Shown in pieces: positions 1 to 7,249 of a stretch of DNA of 64,000 bases; position 1 is the stretch's first letter; every line of letters begins with the position of its first letter. The translations under genes were made by a program, and so were the position numbers. The notes under the pieces are model-generated. The model saw only the letters and a program-made list of their open reading frames with translations, did not search any database and was not told where the DNA came from. Origin of the DNA: Salinispirillum sp049115955 (GTDB taxonomy: Bacteria; Pseudomonadota; Gammaproteobacteria; Pseudomonadales; Natronospirillaceae). Location: the NCBI GenBank assembly GCA_049115955.1, contig JAGDZJ010000006.1, positions 1 to 64,000 of the forward strand, in the 5' to 3' direction.

Positions 1-143
1 AGGACGCCCTAGAATGAACGGTTACCATTCAATGTTGAATTGGAAACTGGGCTTTAGAGAGCGCTACAGGTCGCATCATTATGCTGCCCATTCAAGGTTT
101 TCCACCTCAACACTACAGCCAAAAAAATCATTAGAGGGCCTTC

Positions 144-950
144 ATGCCAAACTCGCAGCCACTTCACAATAAGGTCATTTGGGTTACCGGGGCTTCTTCC
201 GGTATCGGTGAAGCCATGGCGCAAAAATTGGCAGAGCAGGGCGCCTCAGTTGTGTTGAGTGCGCGCCGTGAGTCTGAGTTAAGCCGAGTACAGCAACGAT
301 TGCCGGAACCCGACCGTCACCTCAGTGTGGTGCTGGATATTTGTGACCACTCGGCGCATCAAGCAGCACTGGATGCGATTATTGCGCGTTATGGGAAGCT
401 GGACTGGCTGATCAATAACGCGGGTATCAGTCAGCGTTCTCTGGTGATGGAGACGGCCAATGACACAGATCGTCGGATCATGGAGGTCGACTATTTCGCT
501 CAAGTCGCACTGACGCGTACAGTCTTACCTCAGATGCTCAAACAACAACACGGCCAACTGGTGTTTGTGTCCAGCGTGGCAGGTTTGGTCGGTACTCAGT
601 ATCGTGGCAGTTACTCGGCCGCCAAGGCGGCAATACACCTGTGGGCCAACAGTGTGCGTGCTGAGCTGTTCGACCAAGGTATTCGGGTGGCGGTGGTATT
701 TCCTGGCTTTGTTCGCACGGAAGTCTCTCAAAACGCGTTGACTGGCGATGGCAAGCCGTTGGGCACCATGGACGATGCTCAGGCTACTGCCATGAGTGCT
801 GTTGACTTCACCACGAAGACCATTAAAGCGCTGCTGAAAGGCAAGAGTTACATTGTGGTAGGCGGGCTCAAAGAACGGCTTGGCGCACTGCTGGCTCGTC
901 TAGCACCTGAACTGCTGTACCTGATGGTTCGGCGCTCTAAGGTGCGTTAA
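144..950 (+). CDS. SDR-family oxidoreductase (DHRS7-like)
   Basis: A 268-residue short-chain dehydrogenase/reductase. The Rossmann nucleotide-binding motif TGASSGIG is at residues 15-22, NNAG at 91-94, the catalytic Ser near 143-144 and the YxxxK pair at Tyr157/Lys161. All active-site elements are present, so it should be a working NAD(P)-dependent oxidoreductase. The substrate cannot be told from sequence; the C-terminal hydrophobic stretch and overall layout recall DHRS7-type enzymes of lipids or steroids. The ATG follows GAGGG at a good distance. It stands alone on the plus strand. A degraded copy of its last dozen or so codons lies near 2544-2591, which points to an old local duplication. 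Confidence 0.9.
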   Translation: MPNSQPLHNKVIWVTGASSGIGEAMAQKLAEQGASVVLSARRESELSRVQQRLPEPDRHLSVVLDICDHSAHQAALDAIIARYGKLDWLINNAGISQRSLVMETANDTDRRIMEVDYFAQVALTRTVLPQMLKQQHGQLVFVSSVAGLVGTQYRGSYSAAKAAIHLWANSVRAELFDQGIRVAVVFPGFVRTEVSQNALTGDGKPLGTMDDAQATAMSAVDFTTKTIKALLKGKSYIVVGGLKERLGALLARLAPELLYLMVRRSKVR

Positions 951-1008
951 TCCGTAGGCTGTTTCAACTCCATATTTTACTTGGTTCCTGCGAGAAGTTC
1001 TCGAAGCA

Positions 1009-1323
1009 CTAAGGCTTGCTACGCTTCCGCCAATAACCCGGTTTTCGGGAGTGGTGAGCAACGGCGACGACAATAACTTCTTCCGGTAATTCGATGGCGA
1101 CTATATCGTAAGGGAAGCGCTGCAGAATCAGGCGTTTTGCACCGGTGTTGCCCGCCTCATTCAGGAGAGGTGATAAGGGGATAAAACTTTCTTCAATAAC
1201 GTCGATAGCCTCTTCTAGTGCAGCGAAGAAATCTGCACCAAGTCCGGGTTGCTCATATTCGTACCATGCCGCTGCCTCTATCGCTTCTTGCGAGGCTTCT
1301 TCCAGTATCCTTACTGTTCGCAT
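1009..1323 (-). CDS. RelE/ParE-family toxin
   Basis: A 104-residue protein of the RelE/ParE superfamily. It has the N-terminal helix-rich part (residues 1-45, EEASQEAIEAAAWYEYE) followed by beta strands, with the IVVAVAHHSRKPGYW ending typical of this toxin group. Known relatives either cleave mRNA at the ribosome or poison gyrase; the sequence does not settle which. Its start lies 2 nt after the stop of the upstream antitoxin gene, the usual antitoxin-first operon. The neighbourhood (gene remnants, small unknown genes) is accessory in character, as expected for such modules. Confidence 0.85.
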   Translation of the reverse strand: MRTVRILEEASQEAIEAAAWYEYEQPGLGADFFAALEEAIDVIEESFIPLSPLLNEAGNTGAKRLILQRFPYDIVAIELPEEVIVVAVAHHSRKPGYWRKRSKP

Positions 1324-1325
1324 TG

Positions 1326-1562
1326 TTACTGGCCTATTCTCGCTCGCATTTTTGTCCGGAATTTATCACGGCTGAGCAGTGTGGCTTTACCACTTTTGAC
1401 CTCGGACACACGCCGGATAACTTCATCCTTCCAAGCTTGCTCAACCGAGTCGTCTCTAGGGCCATCCAGACTCATTATTAGCTCGCGAGCCAGCGCTGCA
1501 CGTTCCGACTCAGAGAGTGTCGAAATTTGAGAGCGTAGGTGATTTAGTGTTTCGGTAGTCAT
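1326..1562 (-). CDS. addiction-module antitoxin (Unstab_antitox type)
   Basis: A 78-residue antitoxin of the addiction-module family (PF09720 type), recognised from the N-terminal LSESERAALARELIMSLD helix, the following VEQAWKDEVIRRVSEVKSG segment and the acidic/basic pattern. These proteins wrap around and neutralise a RelE/ParE toxin, and the toxin gene follows directly. A longer frame starting at 1679 exists, but I place the start at the ATG at 1562 because GGAGG lies 4 nt upstream and the extra N-terminal residues do not look like the family. Autoregulation by the complex is common in the family but no operator is obvious here. Confidence 0.85.
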   Translation of the reverse strand: MTTETLNHLRSQISTLSESERAALARELIMSLDGPRDDSVEQAWKDEVIRRVSEVKSGKATLLSRDKFRTKMRARIGQ

Positions 1563-1749
1563 GGTGCCTCCGCACGTAGCGTTACAGTAATGGTATCCCG
1601 ACTTATAGACTCCGAACAAGGTCGATATGCTGACATTCGCAATACGCCAGATGTTCTTGGTGGCAGCATGCGCTGGCAATGAGTTACGCTAGGTTGCCAA
1701 CGCGGCGCCAAACTTTCGCGCTGAATAAATGAAAACGGAGCCCTGTCCT

Positions 1750-1878
1750 TTGAGCAAAAAGGTTCGCCAAAGCTACGATGCCCATATGGACGTATACGGC
1801 GTGCCTGATCTAACCGCTCGATCTCTGATCTAGGCGGCCAGCCACTTTGTGCCGATTGACGATGAGCTTCTGTTGTAA
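1750..1878 (+). pseudogene. internally deleted NYN-domain gene remnant
   Basis: This is a decayed second copy of the NYN gene at 3431-3904. It keeps the TTG start with codons 1-3 (M-S-K), then jumps to codon 119 and continues KVRQSYD...DVYGVPDLTARSL...AAS.FVPIDDELLL to a stop. Codons 4-118 (345 nt) are missing in frame. A TAG replaces the Gln after SL(M/I). Likeness also covers the ribosome-binding site (ACGGAGCCC) and about 25 nt after the stop, so it is DNA homology, not chance. The rest of 1563-1960 between antitoxin and the next gene shows nothing else recognisable. Confidence 0.88.
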
Positions 1879-1960
1879 CGCTCCTGCGGATTCAGTGCGA
1901 AGAGAATGATCGTCAACGTTAAGCAAAGGTTTTTCACATCTATGCGGGACCTATGGAGAA

Positions 1961-2317
1961 TTGAATGATGCAAAGCAAGGGTATGTATATCGGGACCCGT
2001 TGCGGGCTTGGGAGAGGCTGGAAGGTCGGCGCATTCTAGCTGTCAATTTTATTGAACAGTTTTTAGCCGCTAAGGCTACGGCCCATGCTTTAAAATCTCA
2101 TTTTGGCGCCGATATTAAGATTGATCACTTAACGCCAGAGAGGCATCGAACTATGTTCAGCCGTCAACCTAAGGTTGCTTCGACCGCATTTTCTGACTTC
2201 ATTCGGAATGCTTCGTCTAAAAAGAAAAAACGGGTCTATGCCAAAGTCTTGGAAGGCGCATCTGAGCGCCAGCGTAAGCAGGTTGAGCAGGCGCAACAAG
2301 CTACTAACGCCGGCTAG
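1961..2317 (+). CDS. hypothetical protein, lysine-rich
   Basis: An open frame of 118 residues that I do not recognise. The only in-frame start near the 5' end is TTG at 1961; a GGAG lies only 2 nt before it, which is poor spacing, and nearby ATGs are in other frames. The protein has a helical middle (FIEQFLAAKATAHALKSHF), a basic patch KKKKR near residue 88-92 and a Gln/Ala-rich tail, suggesting nucleic-acid or surface contact at most. It sits between the NYN remnant and the SDR remnant in accessory DNA. It could be a genuine cargo gene or a non-coding frame. Confidence 0.4.
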   Translation: MNDAKQGYVYRDPLRAWERLEGRRILAVNFIEQFLAAKATAHALKSHFGADIKIDHLTPERHRTMFSRQPKVASTAFSDFIRNASSKKKKRVYAKVLEGASERQRKQVEQAQQATNAG

Positions 2318-2543
2318 TAGCTCTATCGTTCATCGAACGGCTCAAACATTGATCCACAGCCCACTTGGATGGCTTTATGAAAATCCTAGGCTGCGGGAGT
2401 AAGGTTGTTAGTCAAAGTCGATTAAGATTGGCCATTCCCTTCAATCAAAGACCTCACCCAAAACATCCCTTCGCCTGACAGTGTCATTGGTCGCTTTCAT
2501 GTGTTTGAGTTCGATCAAACGGTCGTACGAGTGCTAAACCTTT

Positions 2544-2591
2544 TCATTTGAACCACTGTATCTTAAGGTCTGGCGGTCTAAGGTGCGTTAG
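2544..2591 (+). pseudogene. 3'-end remnant of an SDR gene
   Basis: Read in frame from 2556, this DNA encodes L-Y-L-K-V-W-R-S-K-V-R-stop, against L-Y-L-M-V-R-R-S-K-V-R-stop at the end of the SDR gene at 144-950. The last 35 aligned bases agree at 29 positions and weaker likeness continues about 20 bases further upstream. It therefore is a relic of a second SDR copy. The rest of the 2318-2634 stretch has no gene I can support; just after the relic there is a CTGAGCTTGTCGA string like the core of a repeat common in proteobacterial genomes. Confidence 0.75.
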
Positions 2592-2634
2592 TTGAGCTTT
2601 TCTGAGCTTGTCGATGAACTAGAAGGAAACTACG

Positions 2635-2763
2635 ATGCGTTTTAATGACAAATCCCGTTACAGGCCTCGGCGGTCATTCGAAGGAGTGGCCGCCCGAGCA
2701 ACTGTAATTACTCGGGATCATCAACATGAAAACGTTAAAACGAGCGGTGCGTCGGCACCATAA
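2635..2763 (+). CDS. possible small basic protein or leader ORF
   Basis: A 42-codon frame starting at an ATG preceded by AGAAGGAAAC, a strong Shine-Dalgarno sequence at 8 nt spacing. The product would be basic (MRFNDKSRYRPRRSFEG at the start) and matches nothing I know. Its end overlaps the start of the next gene (2726) by 38 nt in another frame, which would allow translational coupling. The good ribosome-binding site is the main support; the 82-residue gene behind it has a weak one. It may be a leader for the downstream pair. Confidence 0.4.
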   Translation: MRFNDKSRYRPRRSFEGVAARATVITRDHQHENVKTSGASAP

Positions 2764-2974
2764 TGCGCGGGTTGCCAAGAATCGGAAAGACTACTGGGGT
2801 GGTAATGCAAGACACTCCAAGCGTACACTGGGTATGTGTACCACCACACCTTGCTTATGCTCCTGTCCACTATGCGGTAATCAACGCAAACATTGGGGCA
2901 AAAGACACTCGGAAGCGCGACAAGGCGGTGTATACTGCTTACAGTTCGTTGACCAAAGTAGAAGGAACAACTAA
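2726..2974 (+). CDS. small basic CxCxxCGN protein
   Basis: An 82-residue protein of a conserved but uncharacterised family: a basic N-terminus (KTLKRAVRRHHNARVAKNRK) followed by TPCLCSCPLCGNQRKHWG, i.e. a C-x-C-x-x-C-G-N-x-R-K core with another Cys nearby. I recall similar short proteins with this core in many bacteria; the cysteines suggest a metal (zinc) knuckle and the basic head suggests RNA or DNA contact, both inferred. The stop TAA overlaps the ATG of the next gene (TAATG), so the two are translationally coupled. The ribosome-binding site of this gene is weak, and it may depend on the small frame upstream. Confidence 0.7.
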   Translation: MKTLKRAVRRHHNARVAKNRKDYWGGNARHSKRTLGMCTTTPCLCSCPLCGNQRKHWGKRHSEARQGGVYCLQFVDQSRRNN

Positions 2975-3369
2975 TGGTTATAAATTTTTCTAGCAATAGA
3001 GCACTGAGTGTCCTTGAGCAGTCTGAAAAACAGATGGTCATATGGATCTATGCATTATATCTATCAATCTTTGTCACTACGATTTTGCTGCCTGCCGTTG
3101 GTCTGGCGCTGGCTTTATGGCAGCGTAAGAAGCTCACGACGGAGTTGGGTTTAACTCATGTTAATCGTCAGATTCGGCTTGCAACACGCTGTTTTTCAGT
3201 GTTTTTGGCTGCATTGATATTGTTTATTGCAACTCTCCTCGCCATGTCGGAATTTGATCAAGATTGGCTGATTCTAGTCCTCGCGGTGTCTTCAATTGCA
3301 TTATTTGGTTCTCTCGTTTGGTTCACGATAGGTAGCATCACTGGTTTAGTATCGCTGCTTTTAGGCTAA
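2974..3369 (+). CDS. small inner-membrane protein, unknown function
   Basis: A 131-residue protein with three probable membrane segments (about residues 22-49, 72-91 and 98-130; the last is long enough for one bent or two short spans). Between the first two is a basic loop (WQRKKLTTELGLTHVNRQIR) that would sit in the cytoplasm. The layout loosely recalls DUF4870-like membrane proteins but I would not assign it. The start is coupled to the CxCxxCGN gene by a TAATG overlap and has its own AGAAGGA at 8 nt. Function unknown. Confidence 0.65.
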   Translation: MVINFSSNRALSVLEQSEKQMVIWIYALYLSIFVTTILLPAVGLALALWQRKKLTTELGLTHVNRQIRLATRCFSVFLAALILFIATLLAMSEFDQDWLILVLAVSSIALFGSLVWFTIGSITGLVSLLLG

Positions 3370-3430
3370 TCTGAGGTTTTGGAGTGCGCGGCAATGGGGT
3401 TAGCTCCACAAAAGTTACGGAGCCCACCTT

Positions 3431-3904
3431 TTGAGCAAAATCGCCTTGTTCGTCGACGTCCAGAACGTTTACTACACCACGCGTGAGTCTTATGGTCGCC
3501 GGTTCGACTACAACCAGTTCTGGCGTCAGGCCACGGCTGGGCATGAGGTTGTGGCAGCCTTTGCCTATGCCATTGATCGAGGCGATGAAAAACAGCGTCA
3601 GTTTCAGAACATTCTGAGCGCCATTGGCTTTACGGTTCGCCTGAAGCCATTTATCCAGCGGCAGGACGGGTCGGCAAAAGCCGATTGGGATGTAGGCATA
3701 GCCATTGATGTGATGGAAGTAGCACCCAAAGTCGACAGGGTGGTGCTGGTCTCTGGGGACGGTGATTTCGATTTGCTGGTCGACAAGGTTCGGCAGAGTT
3801 ACGATGTCTATGTCGATGTTTACGGCGTTCCTGATTTAACCGCACGGTCTCTGATGCAGGCCGCCAGCCGCTTTGTGCCGATTGACGATGAGCTTCTGTT
3901 GTGA
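3431..3904 (+). CDS. NYN-domain (LabA/DUF88-like) putative ribonuclease
   Basis: A 157-residue NYN-domain protein. The strand-1 motif ALFVDVQN holds the first catalytic Asp (Asp9); VLVSGDGDFDLLV (about 105-117) holds the acidic cluster (Asp110, Asp112, Asp114); and YGVPDLTARSLMQAA.FVPID is the usual C-terminal helix. Family members are PIN-like metal-dependent nucleases acting on RNA; this is the single-domain form. Translation starts at TTG with GGAG 9 nt upstream; the same start context is kept in the remnant copy at 1750. It is followed by a hairpin terminator and faces the MDR reductase gene. Confidence 0.88.
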   Translation: MSKIALFVDVQNVYYTTRESYGRRFDYNQFWRQATAGHEVVAAFAYAIDRGDEKQRQFQNILSAIGFTVRLKPFIQRQDGSAKADWDVGIAIDVMEVAPKVDRVVLVSGDGDFDLLVDKVRQSYDVYVDVYGVPDLTARSLMQAASRFVPIDDELLL

Positions 3905-3926
3905 CGATTCTACGGCATAAGTGAGA

Positions 3927-3956
3927 AGAGGGTGCACTACGTCAAGTGCACCCTCT
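3927..3956. terminator. hairpin between convergent genes
   Basis: A perfect 12-bp inverted repeat (AGAGGGTGCACT / AGTGCACCCTCT) with a 6-nt loop sits between the convergent NYN and MDR genes. It lacks a long T-run on either strand, but its place and strength suggest a bidirectional terminator. Confidence 0.7.
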
Positions 3957-3979
3957 GATCAAACCGGCTTAGCCTGTTC

Positions 3980-4975
3980 TTACAGTTTCACGATCAACTT
4001 GCCTTTGTTCTCACCGCTGAAAAACAGGTTTAAACCCGTCATCGCCGATTCAAGCCCTTCCAACGTGTGCGCGCGATACTTGATCTTGCCTTGCTGCACA
4101 TAGGGCGTCAGTTTTGCCAGCAATTCCGGTGCTTTGTGTAGGTGGTCTGGCATCGTAAAGCCCTGGATCAACAGGCGTTTTTTAATGATGTTCATCCAGT
4201 TTGGACCGGGGCTCGGTTGGCTTGCGGTGTAGTCTGCTATCATGCCGCAAACGATGATGCGTCCGTGAGCATTCATGCGGTCGAATACGCTGTGCTGAAT
4301 CGGGCCGCCGGTGTTCTCGAAATAGAGGTCTATGCCGTTGGGGGCAAGCTCATCCAGTTTGGCATTGAGATCATCGGTTTTGTAGTTAATTGCGCCGTCA
4401 AAACCAAGCTCGTTGGTGATCCAGTCGGCTTTGGCTTCGCTACCGACAACTCCGATAACGGTTAAGCCGTCAGCCTTGGCCAACTGCCCAACGATGGAGC
4501 CTACAGACCCTGCGGCACCCGACACCACGATGGTTTCTCCGGCTAGAGGTTTGCCAATATTGTACAACCCTTGCGTAGCCGTGAGGCCGGGCAGGGCAAA
4601 GATCGACAGCAGCATTTCAGGGGGGAGCGATGCATCCACCTTGTTAACGCCCTTGCCATTACTGACGGCCATTTCCTGCCAGCCAAACATGCCCATCACG
4701 CGGTCGCCTACGGCGAAATCCGGGTGGTTCGATTCAACCACTTCACCCAGTCCGGAAGAACGCATTACAGTGCCTAATTCGACAGGTGGGATGTAGCTTT
4801 CTGTATCGGGAGACATCCAACCTAGCATGGCTGGATCCAGTGACATGTGCGTCTGGCGAACCAGAAACTCTCCGGCGTTAGGGGTCGGGATGGGCTTCTG
4901 GACAACTTCGAATAGGTCGGGGCCAATAGGCCCATGTGGGCGGCCTATCAGGTTAATGGCGGTAAAGTGACTCAT
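3980..4975 (-). CDS. zinc-independent MDR NADP-dependent oxidoreductase (CurA/PTGR-like)
   Basis: A 331-residue medium-chain reductase of the CurA/leukotriene B4 dehydrogenase-like group. The N-terminal half is the substrate domain starting near TAINLIGRPHGPIG and lacks the structural zinc cysteines. The cofactor domain carries VVSGAAGSVGSIVGQLAK (about residues 148-165), the A-A-x-x-x-V-G fingerprint of this group. Members reduce activated C=C bonds of enones with NADPH. The gene runs divergently from a LysR regulator at 5119, which probably controls it. The length is normal for the family. Confidence 0.88.
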   Translation of the reverse strand: MSHFTAINLIGRPHGPIGPDLFEVVQKPIPTPNAGEFLVRQTHMSLDPAMLGWMSPDTESYIPPVELGTVMRSSGLGEVVESNHPDFAVGDRVMGMFGWQEMAVSNGKGVNKVDASLPPEMLLSIFALPGLTATQGLYNIGKPLAGETIVVSGAAGSVGSIVGQLAKADGLTVIGVVGSEAKADWITNELGFDGAINYKTDDLNAKLDELAPNGIDLYFENTGGPIQHSVFDRMNAHGRIIVCGMIADYTASQPSPGPNWMNIIKKRLLIQGFTMPDHLHKAPELLAKLTPYVQQGKIKYRAHTLEGLESAMTGLNLFFSGENKGKLIVKL

Positions 4976-5079
4976 GCGTGTAACTCCGAGTAGTGATTCA
5001 TTTCAATAGGCTGTTAATTTGCCTTGAGCTTATTATTGGGTAATAAAGTTTGATAAAAACCGTTGGTTTAGCGAATATC

Positions 5080-5098
5080 TATTGTCATTAAAGCAATA
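5080..5098. promoter_or_regulatory. candidate LysR-type operator
   Basis: TATTG-N9-CAATA forms an inverted repeat in the intergenic region between the divergent MDR and LysR genes; the inner part fits the T-N11-A rule of LysR-type boxes. A second short repeat, TTATT-N4-AATAA, lies about 40 nt further left. Position and form suggest the binding site of the adjacent regulator. Confidence 0.5.
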
Positions 5099-5118
5099 AT
5101 AGCAGTGTAGGTAGCCTT

Positions 5119-6036
5119 GTGGATCAACTGAAAGCCATCAAGTATTTTTTGAAAGTGGCAGAAACGAAGAGTTTTTCGCAAGCTGCAGCACATTTTCGCG
5201 TGCCGCCGTCGTCTCTGTCGCGCCGTGTAGCGGATCTCGAGTCGCTTCTTGGGGCTACGTTGCTAACGCGATCAACCCGCGTGGTCAGGCTCACCGAGAT
5301 TGGCCAGCGGTACTACCGAGACATAACGGAGGTGTTGGCGCAGCTAGATGCGACGGACGAAGCCGTAAAGTTGTATCAAACCGAACCCATGGGGCGCTTG
5401 CGTATTAGCTCTACAGTCGGTTTCGGCGAACTGATACTCTTGCCGCTGATGGATCGGTTTAACCGGCGCTATCCGGATATTCAATTGGACATTACCCTCA
5501 GTGATGAGCTGAGTGTGCTTGATCGAGATGAAGTAGACATTGCTGTTCGTGGTGGCTACGCACCTGACAGTAGGGTGGTCGCCATAAAATTGATGGATAA
5601 CGACTTTATTGCAGTTGCCGCGCCTGCGTACTTGGCACACTATGGAACGCCGCTAGATGCTACGGAACTGAAAAGTCACAAAGGGCTATATTTTCGCACA
5701 CCACAGGGGCCAACACGTTGGATTTGCGAGCTGGATGGCCGTTGGCAGGATGTTTCTGCTCCCGCTGTAGCTATTTCAAACTCCGGGGGGTGGCTGGTAG
5801 ATCGAGCACTAAAGGGTGAAGGCATTCTGATGCTGCCCCTCTGGGTGTTAAAGCCTTATATAGAGCGAGGGGAATTGCTGCCTATTGACGTGTTTCCTGC
5901 CTTACAGGTGACGACCGAGCCAGGGTTAGCGATTTACTTGTTGTATCAAAAGATTCGTTATCAGGTACCCAAAATACGCGCTGCAGTCGATTTTTTGGTG
6001 GCTGAAGTGCCGTTGTTTTCAGAACAAGAAAAGTGA
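5119..6036 (+). CDS. LysR-family transcriptional regulator
   Basis: A 305-residue LysR-type regulator. Residues 1-60 form the winged helix-turn-helix (FLKVAETKSFSQAAAHF..PPSSLSRRVADLE), and about 90-295 the periplasmic-binding-like effector domain. The likely start is GTG at 5119. It is divergent from the MDR oxidoreductase, the usual arrangement in which the regulator controls its neighbour, so a reactive enone or quinone-like inducer is plausible but not shown. The two share a 143-nt intergenic region with inverted repeats. Confidence 0.9.
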   Translation: MDQLKAIKYFLKVAETKSFSQAAAHFRVPPSSLSRRVADLESLLGATLLTRSTRVVRLTEIGQRYYRDITEVLAQLDATDEAVKLYQTEPMGRLRISSTVGFGELILLPLMDRFNRRYPDIQLDITLSDELSVLDRDEVDIAVRGGYAPDSRVVAIKLMDNDFIAVAAPAYLAHYGTPLDATELKSHKGLYFRTPQGPTRWICELDGRWQDVSAPAVAISNSGGWLVDRALKGEGILMLPLWVLKPYIERGELLPIDVFPALQVTTEPGLAIYLLYQKIRYQVPKIRAAVDFLVAEVPLFSEQEK

Positions 6037-6114
6037 GTGAGTTGAGGGCTGATAAGGTGTTTAATCTACTGATTAAAACGTCATTTAAACCCGTAAACGT
6101 AAGAGGAAGGAATC

Positions 6115-6519
6115 ATGAACATTTCTGTTGAAGTCACTGTTCAAGCGCCAATCGACAAGGTTTGGCATGCGTACAGCAACCCGGACGACATTATGCAATG
6201 GAACGCCGCGTCGGATGACTGGCATACCACCCGGTCTGAGGTGGATCTCCGGCCTGGCGGTCGGTTTTGCTCTCGTATGGAGGCCAAAGACGGCAGCTTC
6301 GGTTTTGACTTTGAAGGCACCTACACAAAGGTTGTGCCCAATAGTCTGATCGAGTACGAGTTTGGTGGCCGGCAAGCCAGCGTTGAGTTCAGCGACGGCT
6401 CCGACGGGGTGTTGGTGCGGGTTTCCTTCGACAGCGAAGATACGCATACCCTTGAGCAACAGCGCGAGGGTTGGCAGGCGATTCTTAATCGCTTCAAGCA
6501 GCATGTTGAAACGCAATGA
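6115..6519 (+). CDS. SRPBCC (AHSA1-like) protein
   Basis: A 134-residue START/Bet v1-like protein of the AHSA1 type: ISVEVTVQAPIDKVWHAYSNPDDIMQWN at the start, a central LRPGGRF.SRMEAKDGSFGFDF and a C-terminal helix EGWQAILNRFKQHVE. This fold binds small hydrophobic ligands in a cavity; no enzymatic role can be read out. The ATG has GAGGAAGGAA upstream. Its stop overlaps the start of the next gene (ATGA), so it is cotranscribed and coupled with the two AlkD-like genes. Confidence 0.88.
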   Translation: MNISVEVTVQAPIDKVWHAYSNPDDIMQWNAASDDWHTTRSEVDLRPGGRFCSRMEAKDGSFGFDFEGTYTKVVPNSLIEYEFGGRQASVEFSDGSDGVLVRVSFDSEDTHTLEQQREGWQAILNRFKQHVETQ

Positions 6520-7220
6520 ACGTGTCTGAAGTCATTACTCTGCTTGAGGCTGAACGCGACGAGCGGGGCATAAAACACTGGCAGAATCTGGGCGATAAAA
6601 CGGCCAGGATGACCAGTTATGGCATAGGACTGACGCGCTTACGGAAGCTGGCGAAGCAGGTAGGGCGCAACCGAGAGCTGGCGCAGGCGCTTTGGAAATC
6701 AGACGTGTACGATGCGCGAATCATCGCGCTGCTGATTGACGACCCGGCACAGGTCACCCGCGATCAAGCTGAACGTCAGGTAGAGGAGTTGACGGGCGGT
6801 ATGTTGGCACATGTGTTTTCTTCCTGTGACGCAACGCTGGCTAAGACCCCCTTTGTGGTTGAACTTGCTGAGCAATGGGTACGCAGTGACGACCCCGTCC
6901 GGCGCAGTTGCGGTTATGGTTTGTTTTACGAGGCGTCGAAGTTTTCCGGGAAGAAAGCGCCGAGCGATGAGTTCTTTCTCGCTCAAATTGCGCTCATTGC
7001 AGAAACCATTGATGATGAATCGGAGTCGGTTCGTATGGCGATGGGCACTGCGTTGATGGGTATTGGGAAGCGCAATGCTGCATTAAACACAGCGGCTCTG
7101 AATGTCGCGCAGGCAGTAGGGCCGATAGAATTTACCTCCGCCAGCGGCAAGTGCGAGCCGTTCGATGTCGCAAAGCACCTGACTACTGATTGGCTGAAAG
7201 AAAAGCTGGGAATACGCTAA
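6516..7220 (+). CDS. AlkD-like DNA alkylation repair protein
   Basis: A 234-residue all-helical HEAT-like repeat protein of the DNA alkylation repair family (PF08713 type), seen in SYGIGLTRLRKLAKQVGRN, LWKSDVYDARIIALLIDDP and later repeats. AlkD glycosylases remove N3- and N7-alkylated bases while wrapping DNA on the HEAT solenoid. Whether the catalytic residues of characterised AlkD enzymes are kept needs an alignment. It starts by ATGA overlap with the SRPBCC gene and is followed by a second member of the family. Confidence 0.82.
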   Translation: MNVSEVITLLEAERDERGIKHWQNLGDKTARMTSYGIGLTRLRKLAKQVGRNRELAQALWKSDVYDARIIALLIDDPAQVTRDQAERQVEELTGGMLAHVFSSCDATLAKTPFVVELAEQWVRSDDPVRRSCGYGLFYEASKFSGKKAPSDEFFLAQIALIAETIDDESESVRMAMGTALMGIGKRNAALNTAALNVAQAVGPIEFTSASGKCEPFDVAKHLTTDWLKEKLGIR

Positions 7221-7249
7221 CTTCTTCAGAAAAAATATTGGAGGCAAGA

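Noticed and set aside
2544..2600. GGTGCGTTAG at the end of the SDR relic looked like the end of an integron attC site (GCGTTRRRY).
   Set aside because: The last positions do not fit the core, there is no matching RYYYAAC partner, and the string is explained by homology to the SDR stop region.
2598..2613. CTGAGCTTGTCGA resembles half of a widespread REP-like repeat.
   Set aside because: Only one arm is present and no other copy was seen in the window, so it is not called a repeat element.
2726..3041. An open frame on the minus strand opposite the CxCxxCGN gene.
   Set aside because: The plus-strand genes here have Shine-Dalgarno sites and coupled starts; the minus-strand frame has no such support.
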